Notes: generated by a model from the letters alone, not told the origin. A stretch of 64,000 nt of DNA from Candidatus Thioglobus perditus (GCA_002909145.1 PNQY01000062.1:1-64000), one strand, 5' to 3'; positions 10,171-20,054 are shown, numbered from the stretch's first letter. Numbers and translations: made by a program.

Positions 10171-10197
10171 AAAATGCCGTTTTAGCGGCATTTTTTA
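10171..10197. terminator. Bidirectional terminator
   Basis: AAAATGCCG, a six-base loop and CGGCATTTTTT form a short GC stem with A- and T-tracts on both sides. It lies between the plus-strand DUF4395 pair and the minus-strand RutE-like gene and can serve both. Confidence 0.88.
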
Positions 10198-10255
10198 TTG
10201 ATTATTCTAAATTTTGAGGACTGTTTTATCCTTATATGGATAATTTTCTAATTTT

Positions 10256-10837
10256 TTAAATAATCTTGCAAGCCTCATCAAAACTTAAGCGCGGACTTCT
10301 TGGAAATATTTTGCTACTATCGCCGTGACCAATCGCGCACATAAAGATGGATTTAGTTTTTCCATCTGGAAAAAATTCCTCGTCAAGACTTTCATTGTTG
10401 AATCCACTCATTGGTCCGCAGTCAAGCCCAACTGATCGTGCAGCTAGCATAAAGTAAGCGCCTTGCAATGTTGCATTCATCTCACCTGCAGATTTAATTT
10501 TTTCTGGATTGCCAGCGTACCAACTTCTGGCATCCATATGCGGAAACAGAAACGGGAGCTTTTCATAAAACTCCACATCATAGCCAATAATTGCAACTAC
10601 CGGCGCACTCATAGATTTATCAACATTGCCCTCGTCTAGGTGTGGTTTTAGTTTCTCTTTTGCTTCAATGGATTTAACAAAGGTAATGCGAGCAGGGCAG
10701 TTGTTGGCAGCTGTTGGACCGAACTTCATTAGCTCATAAATTTGATTAATTTGAGTATCTGATACGTCTTGATCTAGCCAATCATTTTGGCTTCTAGCTT
10801 CTCTAAATAAAGTGTCTAGCGCGTCCTTGTCAAGCAT
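10256..10837 (-). CDS. RutE-like nitroreductase family protein (malonic semialdehyde reductase type)
   Basis: 193 residues, close to E. coli RutE (196). Shared features along the whole length include LFREARSQNDW, LMKFGPTAANNCPARI, FLFPHMDARSW, GLDCGPMSGF and the end RLPRLSFEEAC-like PRSPRLSFDEACKII. Family enzymes use FMN and NAD(P)H to reduce malonic semialdehyde (3-hydroxypropionate formation) or other small electrophiles. None of the other rut genes (pyrimidine degradation) is nearby, so the biological substrate may differ. It stands alone, with a convergent terminator at its 3' end. Confidence 0.88.
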   Translation of the reverse strand: MLDKDALDTLFREARSQNDWLDQDVSDTQINQIYELMKFGPTAANNCPARITFVKSIEAKEKLKPHLDEGNVDKSMSAPVVAIIGYDVEFYEKLPFLFPHMDARSWYAGNPEKIKSAGEMNATLQGAYFMLAARSVGLDCGPMSGFNNESLDEEFFPDGKTKSIFMCAIGHGDSSKIFPRSPRLSFDEACKII

Positions 10838-10869
10838 TAAAATATCCTAAACGTTTTTATAAAATTATT

Positions 10870-11289
10870 ATGCTAGATTATATATTTTTTGACGCCAATC
10901 TATCGGCCAAATTTAAAGACCATTTAACAAAAATGGGAATAGAATTTGAAGCAGAAATTGATAAGGGTTTTGGTTCTGTTCAAGGGGAAATTGTTTCAAT
11001 TACTGATGATACTAGTGATGATGTGCTAGAAGAGTTACAAGTTTTGTATGATAATTTGCAAGATGAGCTGGAGAAGTTATTAGAGCAAACTGATGATGCT
11101 TTGCTTATGAATGCTGCGGGCATGCAAACCCAACTAAAAGATGGCACAATGTGCACATTACGAGTTTCTCCCAATGTTGTGACTCGCATTTTAACTGTGC
11201 TTGATTTTGATGAATTACAAGAGTTTGTTGATAACATAACAAGAAGTGTTGAAGATCCAGATAGTGGACACTTTTGTCATAATAAGTAA
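10870..11289 (+). CDS. Unknown acidic protein, 139 residues
   Basis: I do not recognise the family. The protein is strongly acidic, with a helix-forming middle (LEELQVLYDNLQDELEKLLEQTDDA) that could be a short coiled coil, then LRVSPNVVTRILTVLDFDELQEFVDNITRSVEDP. The two last cysteine-bearing parts are GTMCTLRV and the C-terminal GHFCHNK. No signal peptide or membrane segment. It starts at an ATG 32 bp from the divergent RutE-like gene. Codon use looks like its neighbours, so I regard it as a real gene. Confidence 0.72.
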   Translation: MLDYIFFDANLSAKFKDHLTKMGIEFEAEIDKGFGSVQGEIVSITDDTSDDVLEELQVLYDNLQDELEKLLEQTDDALLMNAAGMQTQLKDGTMCTLRVSPNVVTRILTVLDFDELQEFVDNITRSVEDPDSGHFCHNK

Positions 11290-11404
11290 TCAACCTTAAT
11301 CATTTGCAAGTTGAAAAATAATAAGCCATAGTCTTTGCTATGACGTATGATTTAAAATTCACAATTAGATACAACTAAATATTTATTGGATTAGTAAAAA
11401 AGAT

Positions 11405-12532
11405 ATGAAAAAAATTACCATTATTGGCTCTGGATTTGGCGGTTTAACCGCTGTAAGAACCATTCGTAAAAATGATAAAGAGGCAGAAATTACTCTAATT
11501 TCTCCAAAGGCAGAGTTGATATATATGCCAAGTCTTATTTGGGTGCCATCTGGTGCGGCTAGTAAAAAAGATATAGTTGTACCGCTTGATAATTTTTTCA
11601 AGCGTATGAATGTAACCCATATTTGTGCTGAAGTAACTGGCCTTGAAGATAGCGGCAGAAAGGTAATTACCCCAATTGGACTGTTCGAAAATGATGCTCT
11701 TATTATTGCTTCAGGTGGGCAATTTATTAAAAAATTACCGGGTATTAAAAATGCCATTACCCCTTGTGAGGGGTTGACTGGTGTCGAGCAAATACGCGAT
11801 CGCGTCAAGGCTATGGATGGTGGCGATATTGCCATTGGTTTTAGTGGTAATCCAAAAGAGCCAAGTGCGATGCGCGGCGGCCCAATGTTTGAATTCTTAT
11901 TTGGTTTGGATACTCAACTGCGAGCAGAAGGGCGTCGTGATAAATTTAATTTAACGTTTTTCACTCCTGCGCCTAAGCCAGGTGCTCGTTTGGGTGAGAA
12001 GGCAGTCGACGGCTTATTAAGAGAGATGAAAAAGCGTAATATTGCAACGCATCTTGGCCATAAGATGAAAGAATTTACAGCTGAAAAAGTAATTACTGAA
12101 GGCGGTGAGTTTGCTGCAGATTTAATTTTGTTTATGCCTGGTATGACGGGCAATGCCTGGTTTAATAATACTGATCTTACTCGTAGTGAGGGCGGTATGC
12201 TTAAGGCCAATAAGTTTTGTGAAGTTGAAGGCTCTGACAAAGTATTTGTTGCTGGAGATTCTGGCTCTTTCCCAGGACCAGAATGGATGCCAAAACAAGC
12301 GCATATGGCTGATTTACAAGCTGAAGCTGCAGCTAAAAACGCTCTGGATGTGCTGGACAATAAACCATCTTCGCACACGTTTAAAATTGAACTTATGTGT
12401 ATTGTTGATTCGAACAATAAAGGTATGTACATATCACGCACATTAACTGGTGGATTAATGCTGCCAAATTGTAGATTAATGCACTTAGCCAAAAAAGTGT
12501 TTGGCTGGTGGTATTTAAGGCAATATCGTTAG
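11405..12532 (+). CDS. Sulfide:quinone oxidoreductase-like flavoprotein
   Basis: 375 residues. FAD-binding GSGFGGLTAVRTIRKND at 8-24, NAD/FAD-type strand LIIASGG near 100, and VFVAGDSGSF near 280 place it in the two-dinucleotide-binding flavoprotein family with SQR and FCSD. True SQRs use three redox cysteines. Here C121 (NAITPCEGL) and C332 (ELMCIVDSN) fit the first and third positions, but the second, normally in a C-x-GP-x-YE motif, reads AMRGGPMFEF without cysteine. It may therefore be an SQR relative with altered chemistry. The C-terminal AKKVFGWWYLRQYR is suited to membrane association. A HIT protein gene follows at 13 bp. Confidence 0.78.
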   Translation: MKKITIIGSGFGGLTAVRTIRKNDKEAEITLISPKAELIYMPSLIWVPSGAASKKDIVVPLDNFFKRMNVTHICAEVTGLEDSGRKVITPIGLFENDALIIASGGQFIKKLPGIKNAITPCEGLTGVEQIRDRVKAMDGGDIAIGFSGNPKEPSAMRGGPMFEFLFGLDTQLRAEGRRDKFNLTFFTPAPKPGARLGEKAVDGLLREMKKRNIATHLGHKMKEFTAEKVITEGGEFAADLILFMPGMTGNAWFNNTDLTRSEGGMLKANKFCEVEGSDKVFVAGDSGSFPGPEWMPKQAHMADLQAEAAAKNALDVLDNKPSSHTFKIELMCIVDSNNKGMYISRTLTGGLMLPNCRLMHLAKKVFGWWYLRQYR

Positions 12533-12545
12533 GGGAGAGAGAGTT

Positions 12546-12884
12546 ATGTCTGATTGTTTATTTTGTAAGATTATTGCAGGTGAGATTCCATCAAATAAAA
12601 TTTATGAGGATGAAGATGTGTTTGCATTTCATGATATTGAAGCGCAAGCTCCGCATCATTTTTTGGTGATTCCAAAAATCCATATATCTACTTTAAATGA
12701 TGCAGACGATGCTCATTTACTTGGTAAATTAACATTAACTGCTAGCAAAATTGCTAAGGACTTAGGTTTTGCTGATGATGGCTATCGCGTGGCAATGAAT
12801 TGTAATGAGCAAGGTGGTCAATCGGTTTATCATATTCATCTTCATTGCCTTGGTGGGCGCCAGTTAAAATGGCCTCCAGGATAG
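12546..12884 (+). CDS. hinT: HIT family hydrolase (HinT-like)
   Basis: Cytoplasmic purine nucleoside phosphoramidase type. 112 residues with the N-terminal DCLFCKIIAGEIPS and a histidine triad H96-I-H98-L-H100 in YHIHLHCLGGRQLKWPPG. The length and motif match HinT. It follows the SQR-like gene by 13 bp and has a GGGGAGAG purine run as ribosome site, so the two are probably cotranscribed. No functional link between them is implied by the motifs. Confidence 0.92.
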   Translation: MSDCLFCKIIAGEIPSNKIYEDEDVFAFHDIEAQAPHHFLVIPKIHISTLNDADDAHLLGKLTLTASKIAKDLGFADDGYRVAMNCNEQGGQSVYHIHLHCLGGRQLKWPPG

Positions 12885-12925
12885 TAAAAAAAACCATTGT
12901 TTTTTTGTAAGTAAAACAAGTACTT

Positions 12926-12950
12926 AATAAGATAAAATCTTATTATTTTT
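12926..12950 (+). terminator. Weak AT-only hairpin with T-tract
   Basis: AATAAGAT, loop AAA and ATCTTATT are followed by ATTTTT. It could end the SQR-like/HIT transcript before gcvP. The stem contains almost no GC, so its strength is doubtful. Confidence 0.35.
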
Positions 12951-12969
12951 AGCGCTCCCTATTTTCATT

Positions 12970-15768
12970 ATGAGTAACGAATTCCTAGACAGACACATTG
13001 GCCCAAGTAGTGCAGATATTAAGGCAATGTTAAACACAATTGACTGTGAATCAGTTGATGAAGTGGTGTCAAAAACAGTTCCAAGCAGTATTTTATTCGG
13101 CAATCGTATGGAGCTTGATGAGGGGTTAACTGAGCGTGATACACTAAAGCTAGCAACTAAGCTTGCAAGTGACAATGCTTTGGCTACTAATTTTATTGGT
13201 CAAGGTTATTACGGCACACTAATGCCGGCAGTTATTCAGAGAAATATTTTAGAAAATCCAGGCTGGTACACAGCTTACACACCATATCAAGCAGAGATTT
13301 CCCAAGGTCGTTTGGAAATGTTGCTTAATTTCCAACAGATGATTACTGATCTTACAGGTATGGATATATCTAACGCCTCACTTCTAGATGAGCCTACAGC
13401 ATGTGCTGAGGCGATGATGATGGCTAAACGTGGTAATAAAAAGAATAAATCAAAACGCTTTTTGGTTGATATCAATACTCATCCACAAACAGTTACTATT
13501 TTGCAAACTCGTGCAAAACCACTAGGTATCGAGCTTGTTGTTGATGATATTCAAAGCAATAGCTTTGATGATTGTTTTGCTGTTCTTATGCAATATCCTG
13601 GCACAGATGGAGAATTAAGGGACTTATCTAGCGATATTGCTAAAGCAAAATCTAGTGGCGTTATTAGTATTGTTGCTTGTGATATTTTGTCACTAACTCT
13701 GTTTAAAACTCCGGCAGATATGGGCGCTGATATTGCAGTTGGAAATTCACAAAGATTTGGTGTGCCGATGGGATTTGGCGGCCCTCATGCTGCATTTTTA
13801 GCCACGCGTGATGAATATAAACGTATGGTTCCAGGACGTATTATTGGAGTATCACAAGATGCACACGGCAACCCTGCTATGCGTATGTCGCTACAGACCC
13901 GTGAACAACATATTCGTCGTGACAAAGCTACTAGTAATATCTGTACTGCACAGGTTCTTTTAGCGGTTTTGGCTGCAGCCTATGGTGTTTACCATGGCGC
14001 ACAAGGGCTAAAGAGAATTGCCACTAAAGTTCACTCTAAGGCTAATGCTGTTGCTGCTAGTCTAACTAAGGCTGGATTTACATTACTACATAGTCAATTC
14101 TTTGACACAATTACTATTGACACAAGTAGTGCAGTTGATCTTTTCAATAAGGCGCAGTCTAACAATATTAACCTGCGTTTAATTAGTGATACAAAGCTAT
14201 CTATTGCAGTTGATGAAACCACTACAAGTGAAGATTTATCTGCATTATTAGCAATATTCTCAATCGACAGTGTTGAGAGTGCTGAATCTAGCGTTGCAGA
14301 TCAGATGTTGCGCAAATCTGAATATTTAACTCACCCAGTATTTAGCTCTTATCATTGTGAAACTGAGATGATGCGTTATTTAAAACGCCTAGAGAACAAA
14401 GATATTGCACTTAATCATTCAATGATAGCGCTAGGATCTTGCACAATGAAACTAAATGCTGCCACGCAAATGTATCCAATTAGTTTGCCAGGTTTTTCTC
14501 AGTTACATCCTTATGTTCCGGAGAATCAAGCGTCGGGATATCAACAATTATTTAAAGATTTAGAGAATGCTTTGGCAGAGGTAACTGGTTATGATGCGGT
14601 TTCATTACAGCCAAACGCCGGATCACAGGGTGAGTTTGCAGGTCTTTTGGCTATACACTCTTATCATCAGTCTCGTGGAGATGATAATCGTAATATCTGC
14701 TTAATTCCTTCATCTGCACATGGAACAAATCCTGCAAGTGCAGTAATGGCTGGAATGAAAGTTGTAATTGTCAAATGTGATGAGTCAGGCAATATTGACA
14801 TTAACAATCTTAAAGCTAAGGTTGAAAAGCACGCTGACAATCTTTCAGCAATAATGGTAACTTATCCTTCAACTCACGGTGTGTTTGAAGTTGAAATTAA
14901 GCAAATTTGTGAAATTATTCACACCGCTGGCGGTCAAGTTTATTTAGATGGTGCTAATCTTAATGCTATGGTTGGTGTAACCCGTATGGGTGAGTTTGGC
15001 GCTGATGTATCACATATTAATCTACATAAAACTTTTGCAATTCCACATGGCGGTGGTGGTCCCGGTATGGGGCCAATTGGAGTTAAGAAGCACTTGACTG
15101 AGTTTTTGCCAGGCAATCCACTAGATAAAGACTCAAATGCAGTATCAGCTGCAATGTACGGATCAGCTTCTATTTTGCCAATTTCATGGTCCTACATAAA
15201 ACTATTGGGTAAGTATGGTATGCAGCGCTCTACTGAGATTGCAATACTAAGTGCTAACTATATTGCTAGTGAGTTAGCTGATTATTTTCCAATTTTATAT
15301 CGTGGCGATCAAGGTATGGTTGCGCATGAATGTATTATTGATATTCGACCTCTTAAAGATAAAAGTGGTATTAGTGAAGAAGATATTGCCAAGCGTTTAA
15401 TGGACTATGGGTTTCATTCTCCCACTATGTCATTCCCAGTGGCCGGCACGCTTATGATTGAACCAACTGAGAGCGAATCCAAACGTGAGATTGATCGTTT
15501 TATTACTGCAATGATTAGTATTTATGGTGAAATTCAAGATGTTATTTCTGGTGTGAGTGATAAAGACAACAATGTATTAAAAAATGCACCACATACGGCA
15601 TTTGAAATGGCTGGAGAGTGGAGATATCCGTACTCTAGGGAAAAGGCACTATATCCAGTTGAATCGTTGGTAGTAAACAAATACTTCCCACCGGTTAAGC
15701 GTATTGATAATGTTTATGGTGATCGTAATTTATTCTGCTCATGCATCACCACGCAAGAATTTGAGTAA
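12970..15768 (+). CDS. gcvP: Glycine dehydrogenase (decarboxylating), P protein
   Basis: PLP-dependent decarboxylase of the glycine cleavage system; it releases CO2 from glycine and loads the aminomethyl group onto the H-protein lipoamide. The 932 residues form the one-chain (fused alpha/beta) type. N-terminal RHIGPSSADIKAML, SLLDEPTACAEAM, and the PLP lysine K687 in HINLHKTFAIPHGGGGPG are present; the C-terminal EWRYPYSREKALYP is intact. gcvT and gcvH are not in the window. There is no glycine riboswitch in the 85 bp upstream. Together with the aminotransferase at 32058-33173 and the glycolate oxidase genes it could complete glyoxylate use. Confidence 0.97.
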   Translation: MSNEFLDRHIGPSSADIKAMLNTIDCESVDEVVSKTVPSSILFGNRMELDEGLTERDTLKLATKLASDNALATNFIGQGYYGTLMPAVIQRNILENPGWYTAYTPYQAEISQGRLEMLLNFQQMITDLTGMDISNASLLDEPTACAEAMMMAKRGNKKNKSKRFLVDINTHPQTVTILQTRAKPLGIELVVDDIQSNSFDDCFAVLMQYPGTDGELRDLSSDIAKAKSSGVISIVACDILSLTLFKTPADMGADIAVGNSQRFGVPMGFGGPHAAFLATRDEYKRMVPGRIIGVSQDAHGNPAMRMSLQTREQHIRRDKATSNICTAQVLLAVLAAAYGVYHGAQGLKRIATKVHSKANAVAASLTKAGFTLLHSQFFDTITIDTSSAVDLFNKAQSNNINLRLISDTKLSIAVDETTTSEDLSALLAIFSIDSVESAESSVADQMLRKSEYLTHPVFSSYHCETEMMRYLKRLENKDIALNHSMIALGSCTMKLNAATQMYPISLPGFSQLHPYVPENQASGYQQLFKDLENALAEVTGYDAVSLQPNAGSQGEFAGLLAIHSYHQSRGDDNRNICLIPSSAHGTNPASAVMAGMKVVIVKCDESGNIDINNLKAKVEKHADNLSAIMVTYPSTHGVFEVEIKQICEIIHTAGGQVYLDGANLNAMVGVTRMGEFGADVSHINLHKTFAIPHGGGGPGMGPIGVKKHLTEFLPGNPLDKDSNAVSAAMYGSASILPISWSYIKLLGKYGMQRSTEIAILSANYIASELADYFPILYRGDQGMVAHECIIDIRPLKDKSGISEEDIAKRLMDYGFHSPTMSFPVAGTLMIEPTESESKREIDRFITAMISIYGEIQDVISGVSDKDNNVLKNAPHTAFEMAGEWRYPYSREKALYPVESLVVNKYFPPVKRIDNVYGDRNLFCSCITTQEFE

Positions 15769-15771
15769 ATA

Positions 15772-16275
15772 TTACTTTTGAGATAATTTGGTAATTTTAT
15801 CAATTATCTCTTGTGAATCCCATTCAACACCGCCAAATAGTGTGTATTGAATTTGACCTTGTTTGCCAATTATAAAGTTTGATGGTGCGGCAAAAACATT
15901 CCAGGATTGAATGCTAGAACCAGTTTCATCAATGAGAATAGTAAATTCTGGTTTAATCTTTTTTACAAATGCATCAACTTCAGCTTTGGTTTCGGCCATA
16001 TCTATAGCTAAGATTTTAAAAGGCACTCCAGATTCGGCTAGCTTATCCTGCATTTTATTCATTGAAGGCATTTCTTTGACACAAGGTGGACAGTAAGTGG
16101 CCCAGAATTGCACCAAGACTACCTTGCCTTTATATTGCTCTAAAGTGTGAGTATTGCCATTTAGATCTTTCAGGGATATTGCTGGATCTGTGATTGAGCC
16201 GCTATAAGGTTTAAGATGTGCGCCATTTGCATACAGCGAAACACTTAAAAGCAACAATACAAATATTTTTCTCAT
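15772..16275 (-). CDS. TlpA-like periplasmic thioredoxin (partner of the upstream hydrolase-like gene)
   Basis: 167 residues with a signal peptide (IFVLLLLSVSLYANG). The redoxin active site is C62-P-P-C65 in FWATYCPPCVKEMP; the cis-proline segment is APSNF rather than the common PTT. The same PSNF and a C-terminal GGVEWD recur in the redoxin half of the 414-residue fusion at 6731-7975, so these are paralogues. It overlaps the upstream hydrolase-like gene by four bases and both are transcribed away from cytochrome c4. The expected role is periplasmic disulfide reduction; the target is unknown. The 3' end lies 3 bp from the gcvP stop. Confidence 0.87.
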   Translation of the reverse strand: MRKIFVLLLLSVSLYANGAHLKPYSGSITDPAISLKDLNGNTHTLEQYKGKVVLVQFWATYCPPCVKEMPSMNKMQDKLAESGVPFKILAIDMAETKAEVDAFVKKIKPEFTILIDETGSSIQSWNVFAAPSNFIIGKQGQIQYTLFGGVEWDSQEIIDKITKLSQK

Positions 16276-17030
16276 TTCGAGTTCTCCTGTAGATAAAACA
16301 AACTAACTTTTATTAAACCTGATAATTGTGAAGTTACTACATCTTCAGTTCTGTTTGGGTCGGAGCGTTTAAAAAAGTAACCGCGTATATCTGGCACAAT
16401 CTTTGATACAACCTCGCTTCCACCGGCTTTTAATTTGTTACTAAGATGGTTAATACCCCATCTATTTGGAGTTCTACCACCTTCCAAAACCATAAGTGGT
16501 ATTGTAGTAGTGCCGACTGATTCTACATACTTTGGCTCTACTCCTGGAATTGGCTCGCCATCATTTAGACGTGGAAACAATAAGATAGCACCCTTTAGAT
16601 TTTTGTATTCTGGGTATTCTTGCCTCCATTGTGCTGCAACACGCAATAATAATTGCGTTTCAGGTCCAGATGCAATAATGTAGACATCTTTGTTGGTTGA
16701 TACTGCCTCATAAATTATATGAGCCAAGTCTTCATCTGGCATTTCTTCGTAACTACTACGTGCTTTTGGAAGCATATATGCACTTAGCATATCAGGCATC
16801 CATACTTCTATATTGTCTTCAACAAGACTCTGAGCCGTAGCTTCTTCGTGCTTACTTTTCCCTGCGTCGCAAGGAAAACCTATGATTAATATATTGCCAT
16901 CTGCAGGAAACACTCTAATCTCTACCTCTTCTCCAGATGGCAGCTCCACTTCCATTAACTCTTTTGCATTTGTAGCTGTTAAAAGGAGAAGTGTAAATAC
17001 AAAAAAAATATTGCGAACAATAAGGGTCAT
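16272..17030 (-). CDS. Exported alpha/beta-hydrolase-like protein, probable pseudoenzyme
   Basis: 252 residues with an N-terminal signal peptide (IFFVFTLLLLTATNA). It aligns by eye over its whole length with residues ~15-255 of the 414-residue fusion: EVWMPDMLSAYMLPKARSS against DVWALDLHESYMVPKYRSS, and LLLRVAAQW against LALKVAYQW. At the positions of S118 and H216 of the fusion it has a glycine (IIASGPETQ) and a phenylalanine (RGYFFKR), so a hydrolase triad seems lost. It is coupled to the TlpA gene by an ATGA-type overlap, i.e. the same two modules as the fusion but as separate chains. A binding or scaffold role is inference. Confidence 0.75.
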   Translation of the reverse strand: MTLIVRNIFFVFTLLLLTATNAKELMEVELPSGEEVEIRVFPADGNILIIGFPCDAGKSKHEEATAQSLVEDNIEVWMPDMLSAYMLPKARSSYEEMPDEDLAHIIYEAVSTNKDVYIIASGPETQLLLRVAAQWRQEYPEYKNLKGAILLFPRLNDGEPIPGVEPKYVESVGTTTIPLMVLEGGRTPNRWGINHLSNKLKAGGSEVVSKIVPDIRGYFFKRSDPNRTEDVVTSQLSGLIKVSLFYLQENSK

Positions 17031-17098
17031 TGTTAATTGCTTTATTAATAAAATTGAAATAAACTAACGCACATTCTACCAATTTCTTTAGGTTCCGT

Positions 17099-17719
17099 AT
17101 GTGGTCATTTATTTTATCTTTTTTTGTGGTTTGTGCTGGTATTAATAATGCCTATGCTAAAGATGTTTATGAGTCTGCATTGATGCTTACGCCAGATTTA
17201 AAAAATGGCAAGCATAGTTATAGATTATGTGCATCTTGCCATCTTGAAAATGGCCTAGGTAAGAGTAATGGTAGTTTTCCAGTTATAGCTTCTCAACATA
17301 GATCTGTAATTATCAAGCAACTTAAAGACATACAAAAAAAATATCGTCAAAATCCTACTATGTATCCTTTTTCTGACCCCCAGACAATTGGTGGTGTGCA
17401 GGCAATAGCAGATGTTGCTGCTTATATTGAAAGTATGCCAAGTGATAAAAATAATGGAGTTGGGTCTGGCGACAATCTTGTAAGTGGTAAGGAGCTTTAT
17501 TTGAATAATTGTATAGCTTGTCATGGTAATAGTGGCCAAGGAGATGGTGAAAAAGTATTTCCTAGAATTAAAGATCAGCATTATGAATACATATTACGAC
17601 AGCTAAAATGGATACGTGATGGCTATCGAACTAATAGCAACCCAGGCATGCTGGCTTTAATTAAAAATATGTCAGATCAAGATTTGGTAAATTTGGCAGA
17701 TTATGTTTCGCGTTTTTAG
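17099..17719 (+). CDS. Diheme cytochrome c4-type protein
   Basis: Periplasmic electron carrier. 206 residues with a signal peptide (ILSFFVVCAGINNAYA) and two CxxCH heme sites: C44-A-S-C47-H48 and C138-I-A-C141-H142. Candidate Met ligands are in NPTMYPF and in NPGMLALIKNM. The two halves are homologous (GKHSYRLCASCH / GKELYLNNCIACH), the cytochrome c4 design that feeds cbb3 or similar oxidases. It is divergent from the hydrolase/TlpA pair. TlpA-type reductants commonly serve heme-site cysteines, so a link is possible but not shown. Confidence 0.9.
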   Translation: MWSFILSFFVVCAGINNAYAKDVYESALMLTPDLKNGKHSYRLCASCHLENGLGKSNGSFPVIASQHRSVIIKQLKDIQKKYRQNPTMYPFSDPQTIGGVQAIADVAAYIESMPSDKNNGVGSGDNLVSGKELYLNNCIACHGNSGQGDGEKVFPRIKDQHYEYILRQLKWIRDGYRTNSNPGMLALIKNMSDQDLVNLADYVSRF

Positions 17720-17816
17720 TAAGAAAGACTTTAGTTAATTTGTTTTTTAAAGACTTAAAGTTGAATTAAAATAGCTCAAAACTTATAAATATCTTTATAG
17801 TATTTCCAGGGGGAGA

Positions 17817-20054
17817 ATGAGCCAAATCGGCCTTGAGCAGCAAAGCGTAGCAGAGTTTAGTGAAAGAGCATATCTTGACTATTCGATGTATGTTATTCTG
17901 GATCGTGCATTACCATTTGTGGGTGATGGCCTTAAGCCGGTGCAAAGAAGAATCATCTATGCGATGAGTGAACTAGGGCTTAAATCTACTGCCAAGTTTA
18001 AAAAATCTGCTCGTACTGTTGGTGACGTATTAGGTAAATTCCATCCGCATGGCGATAGTGCTTGTTATGAGGCTATGGTGCTTATGGCTCAGCCATTTTC
18101 TTACCGCTATCCATTTATCGATGGTCAAGGAAATTGGGGAGCTCCAGATGATCCAAAATCTTTCGCAGCAATGCGTTACACTGAATCTAAGCTTTCTAGA
18201 TATGCTGATTTATTACTTTCAGAAATTAATCAAGGTACGGTAAGTTGGGCTGATAATTTTGATGGGTCAATTCAAGAGCCAGAAAATCTTCCTGCACAAG
18301 TGCCAAACCTACTTTTAAATGGAACCTCTGGTATTGCTGTTGGTATGGCTACAGACGTACCACCGCATAATCTAAGTGAGGTTGTTAGTGCGTGTATCCA
18401 ATTATTAGAAAAGCCCTCAACTGAGCTAGATAGTTTAATGGAGATATTGCCAGCTCCAGATTATCCTACCAACGCCGATATTGTTTCATCTGCTACTGAT
18501 TTAAGGCAAATTTATGAAACCGGACATGGCTCGGTAAAGATGCGAGCCACTTATCAAAAAGAAAATGGTGATATTGTAATTGAAGCACTCCCATACCAAG
18601 CGTCTGGATCTAAAGTTATTGCTCAAATAGCTAGCCAAATGAGAGCTAAAAAACTACCGCTGGTAGATGATATTCGTGATGAATCTGATCATGAAAACCC
18701 AACTCGCATTGTTATTGTGCCACGCTCAAACCGTGTTGATATGGATAACTTAATGCTGCATTTATTTGCTACTACAGATCTAGAGAAGAATTATCGCGTT
18801 AATATGAATGTTATTGGTTTAGATGGCAAACCGCAGGTTAAGCCTCTAATTCCAATGCTTAAAGAATGGCTAAATTACAGAACCCAAGTTGTAACTAGAC
18901 GTCTTAATCATCGCTTAGATAAGATTTTAGCGCGTTTACATATCTTAGAAGGGTTGCTCGTTGCGTTTCTAAACATTGATGAAGTAATAGCAATTATTCG
19001 CTCAGAGGACAAGCCAAAGCCAGTATTAATAGAGCGCTTTAAGATTAGCGACATCCAGGCCGAGGCCATTTTAGAATTAAAGCTACGCCACCTTGCTAAA
19101 TTAGAAGAAGTTAAGATCCAGTCTGAACAAGAAGAGCTGGCAAAAGAAAAAGAAAAGCTAGAGTTGTTGCTTTCTAGTGATACTCGTCTTAAAACGTTTA
19201 TTAAAAAAGAACTTAAAGCTATTATCAAAGACTTTGGCGATGAGCGTAGATCAAACATAGTTGCTAATGTTGAAGCATCTCAAGCATTTAATGAGGATGA
19301 TTTGGTTCCTGCTGAAAACATAACTGTAGTGCTTAGTGATAAGGGCTGGGTGCGTAGTGCCAAAGGTCATGATATAGATCCAACAACGCTAAATTATAAA
19401 TCTGGAGATAACTACCTAACCAGTGTTAAAGGTAGAAGCAATAAGAGTGCTATATTTATTGATTCAACCGGAAGATCATATTCATTATTAGCAAACTCTC
19501 TGCCAAGCGCGCGTGGACAAGGAGAGCCATTAACAGGCAGACTATCCCCTCCTGTAGGGGCTGAATTTGTAGATGTGGTTATGGGCGATAATGATCAAAA
19601 TATATTGTTGTCATCAGACTATGGATACGGTTTTGTTGCTACTGTTGAAGACTTACTCTCTAAGAAAAAAGCTGGAAAAGCCTCAATTTCTCTACCGGGT
19701 GATGCAAAAGTAATGAAGGTGGTTAAGGTTGATGATATTGAATCTCAATTTGTTGCTGTTGCTACTAATCGAGGTAGACTACTGGTATTTCCTATTACCG
19801 AATTACCGATACTGTCAAAAGGCAAAGGTAATAAACTTATTCAAATACCAGCCAAAGATCTAAAAGATAGACAGGAGTTTATTACTGGCATTTGTGTTCT
19901 GACTGAAACTCAAAATCTAAAAGTGCACTCAGGTAAACGCCATTTAACTATTAAATTTCAAGATTTAACTAACTACATAGGCTCAAGAGCGCGCCGTGGT
20001 AATGCACTTCCTAAAGGTTATCAAAATGTTAGATTAATTGAGGCAGTTGATTGA
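17817..20054 (+). CDS. parC: DNA topoisomerase IV subunit A
   Basis: Decatenating type II topoisomerase subunit. 745 residues, as in other gammaproteobacterial ParC. N-terminal [15 protein letters not shown], catalytic Tyr121 in AMRYTESKL, and quinolone region [14 protein letters not shown] with Ser and Glu at the sites usually changed in resistant strains, i.e. the sensitive type. The C-terminal part has fewer beta-pinwheel repeats than GyrA and no GyrA box. ATG at 17817 with GGGGGAG just before it. parE is not nearby. Confidence 0.95.
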   Translation: MSQIGLEQQSVAEFSERAYLDYSMYVILDRALPFVGDGLKPVQRRIIYAMSELGLKSTAKFKKSARTVGDVLGKFHPHGDSACYEAMVLMAQPFSYRYPFIDGQGNWGAPDDPKSFAAMRYTESKLSRYADLLLSEINQGTVSWADNFDGSIQEPENLPAQVPNLLLNGTSGIAVGMATDVPPHNLSEVVSACIQLLEKPSTELDSLMEILPAPDYPTNADIVSSATDLRQIYETGHGSVKMRATYQKENGDIVIEALPYQASGSKVIAQIASQMRAKKLPLVDDIRDESDHENPTRIVIVPRSNRVDMDNLMLHLFATTDLEKNYRVNMNVIGLDGKPQVKPLIPMLKEWLNYRTQVVTRRLNHRLDKILARLHILEGLLVAFLNIDEVIAIIRSEDKPKPVLIERFKISDIQAEAILELKLRHLAKLEEVKIQSEQEELAKEKEKLELLLSSDTRLKTFIKKELKAIIKDFGDERRSNIVANVEASQAFNEDDLVPAENITVVLSDKGWVRSAKGHDIDPTTLNYKSGDNYLTSVKGRSNKSAIFIDSTGRSYSLLANSLPSARGQGEPLTGRLSPPVGAEFVDVVMGDNDQNILLSSDYGYGFVATVEDLLSKKKAGKASISLPGDAKVMKVVKVDDIESQFVAVATNRGRLLVFPITELPILSKGKGNKLIQIPAKDLKDRQEFITGICVLTETQNLKVHSGKRHLTIKFQDLTNYIGSRARRGNALPKGYQNVRLIEAVD

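Noticed and set aside
11914-12492. 192-residue open frame on the minus strand
   Set aside because: It lies wholly inside the SQR-like gene, has low-complexity Ser/Pro composition and no family likeness; a shadow frame.
12885-12969. Possible glycine riboswitch before gcvP
   Set aside because: Only 85 AT-rich bases are available and the conserved glycine aptamer core is not seen; only a weak AT hairpin is present.
15772-17030. Reading the TlpA-hydrolase pair as part of a cytochrome c maturation (ccm) operon
   Set aside because: No ccm genes are adjacent and the redoxin has PSNF in place of the usual cis-proline segment; only proximity to a cytochrome gene supports it.
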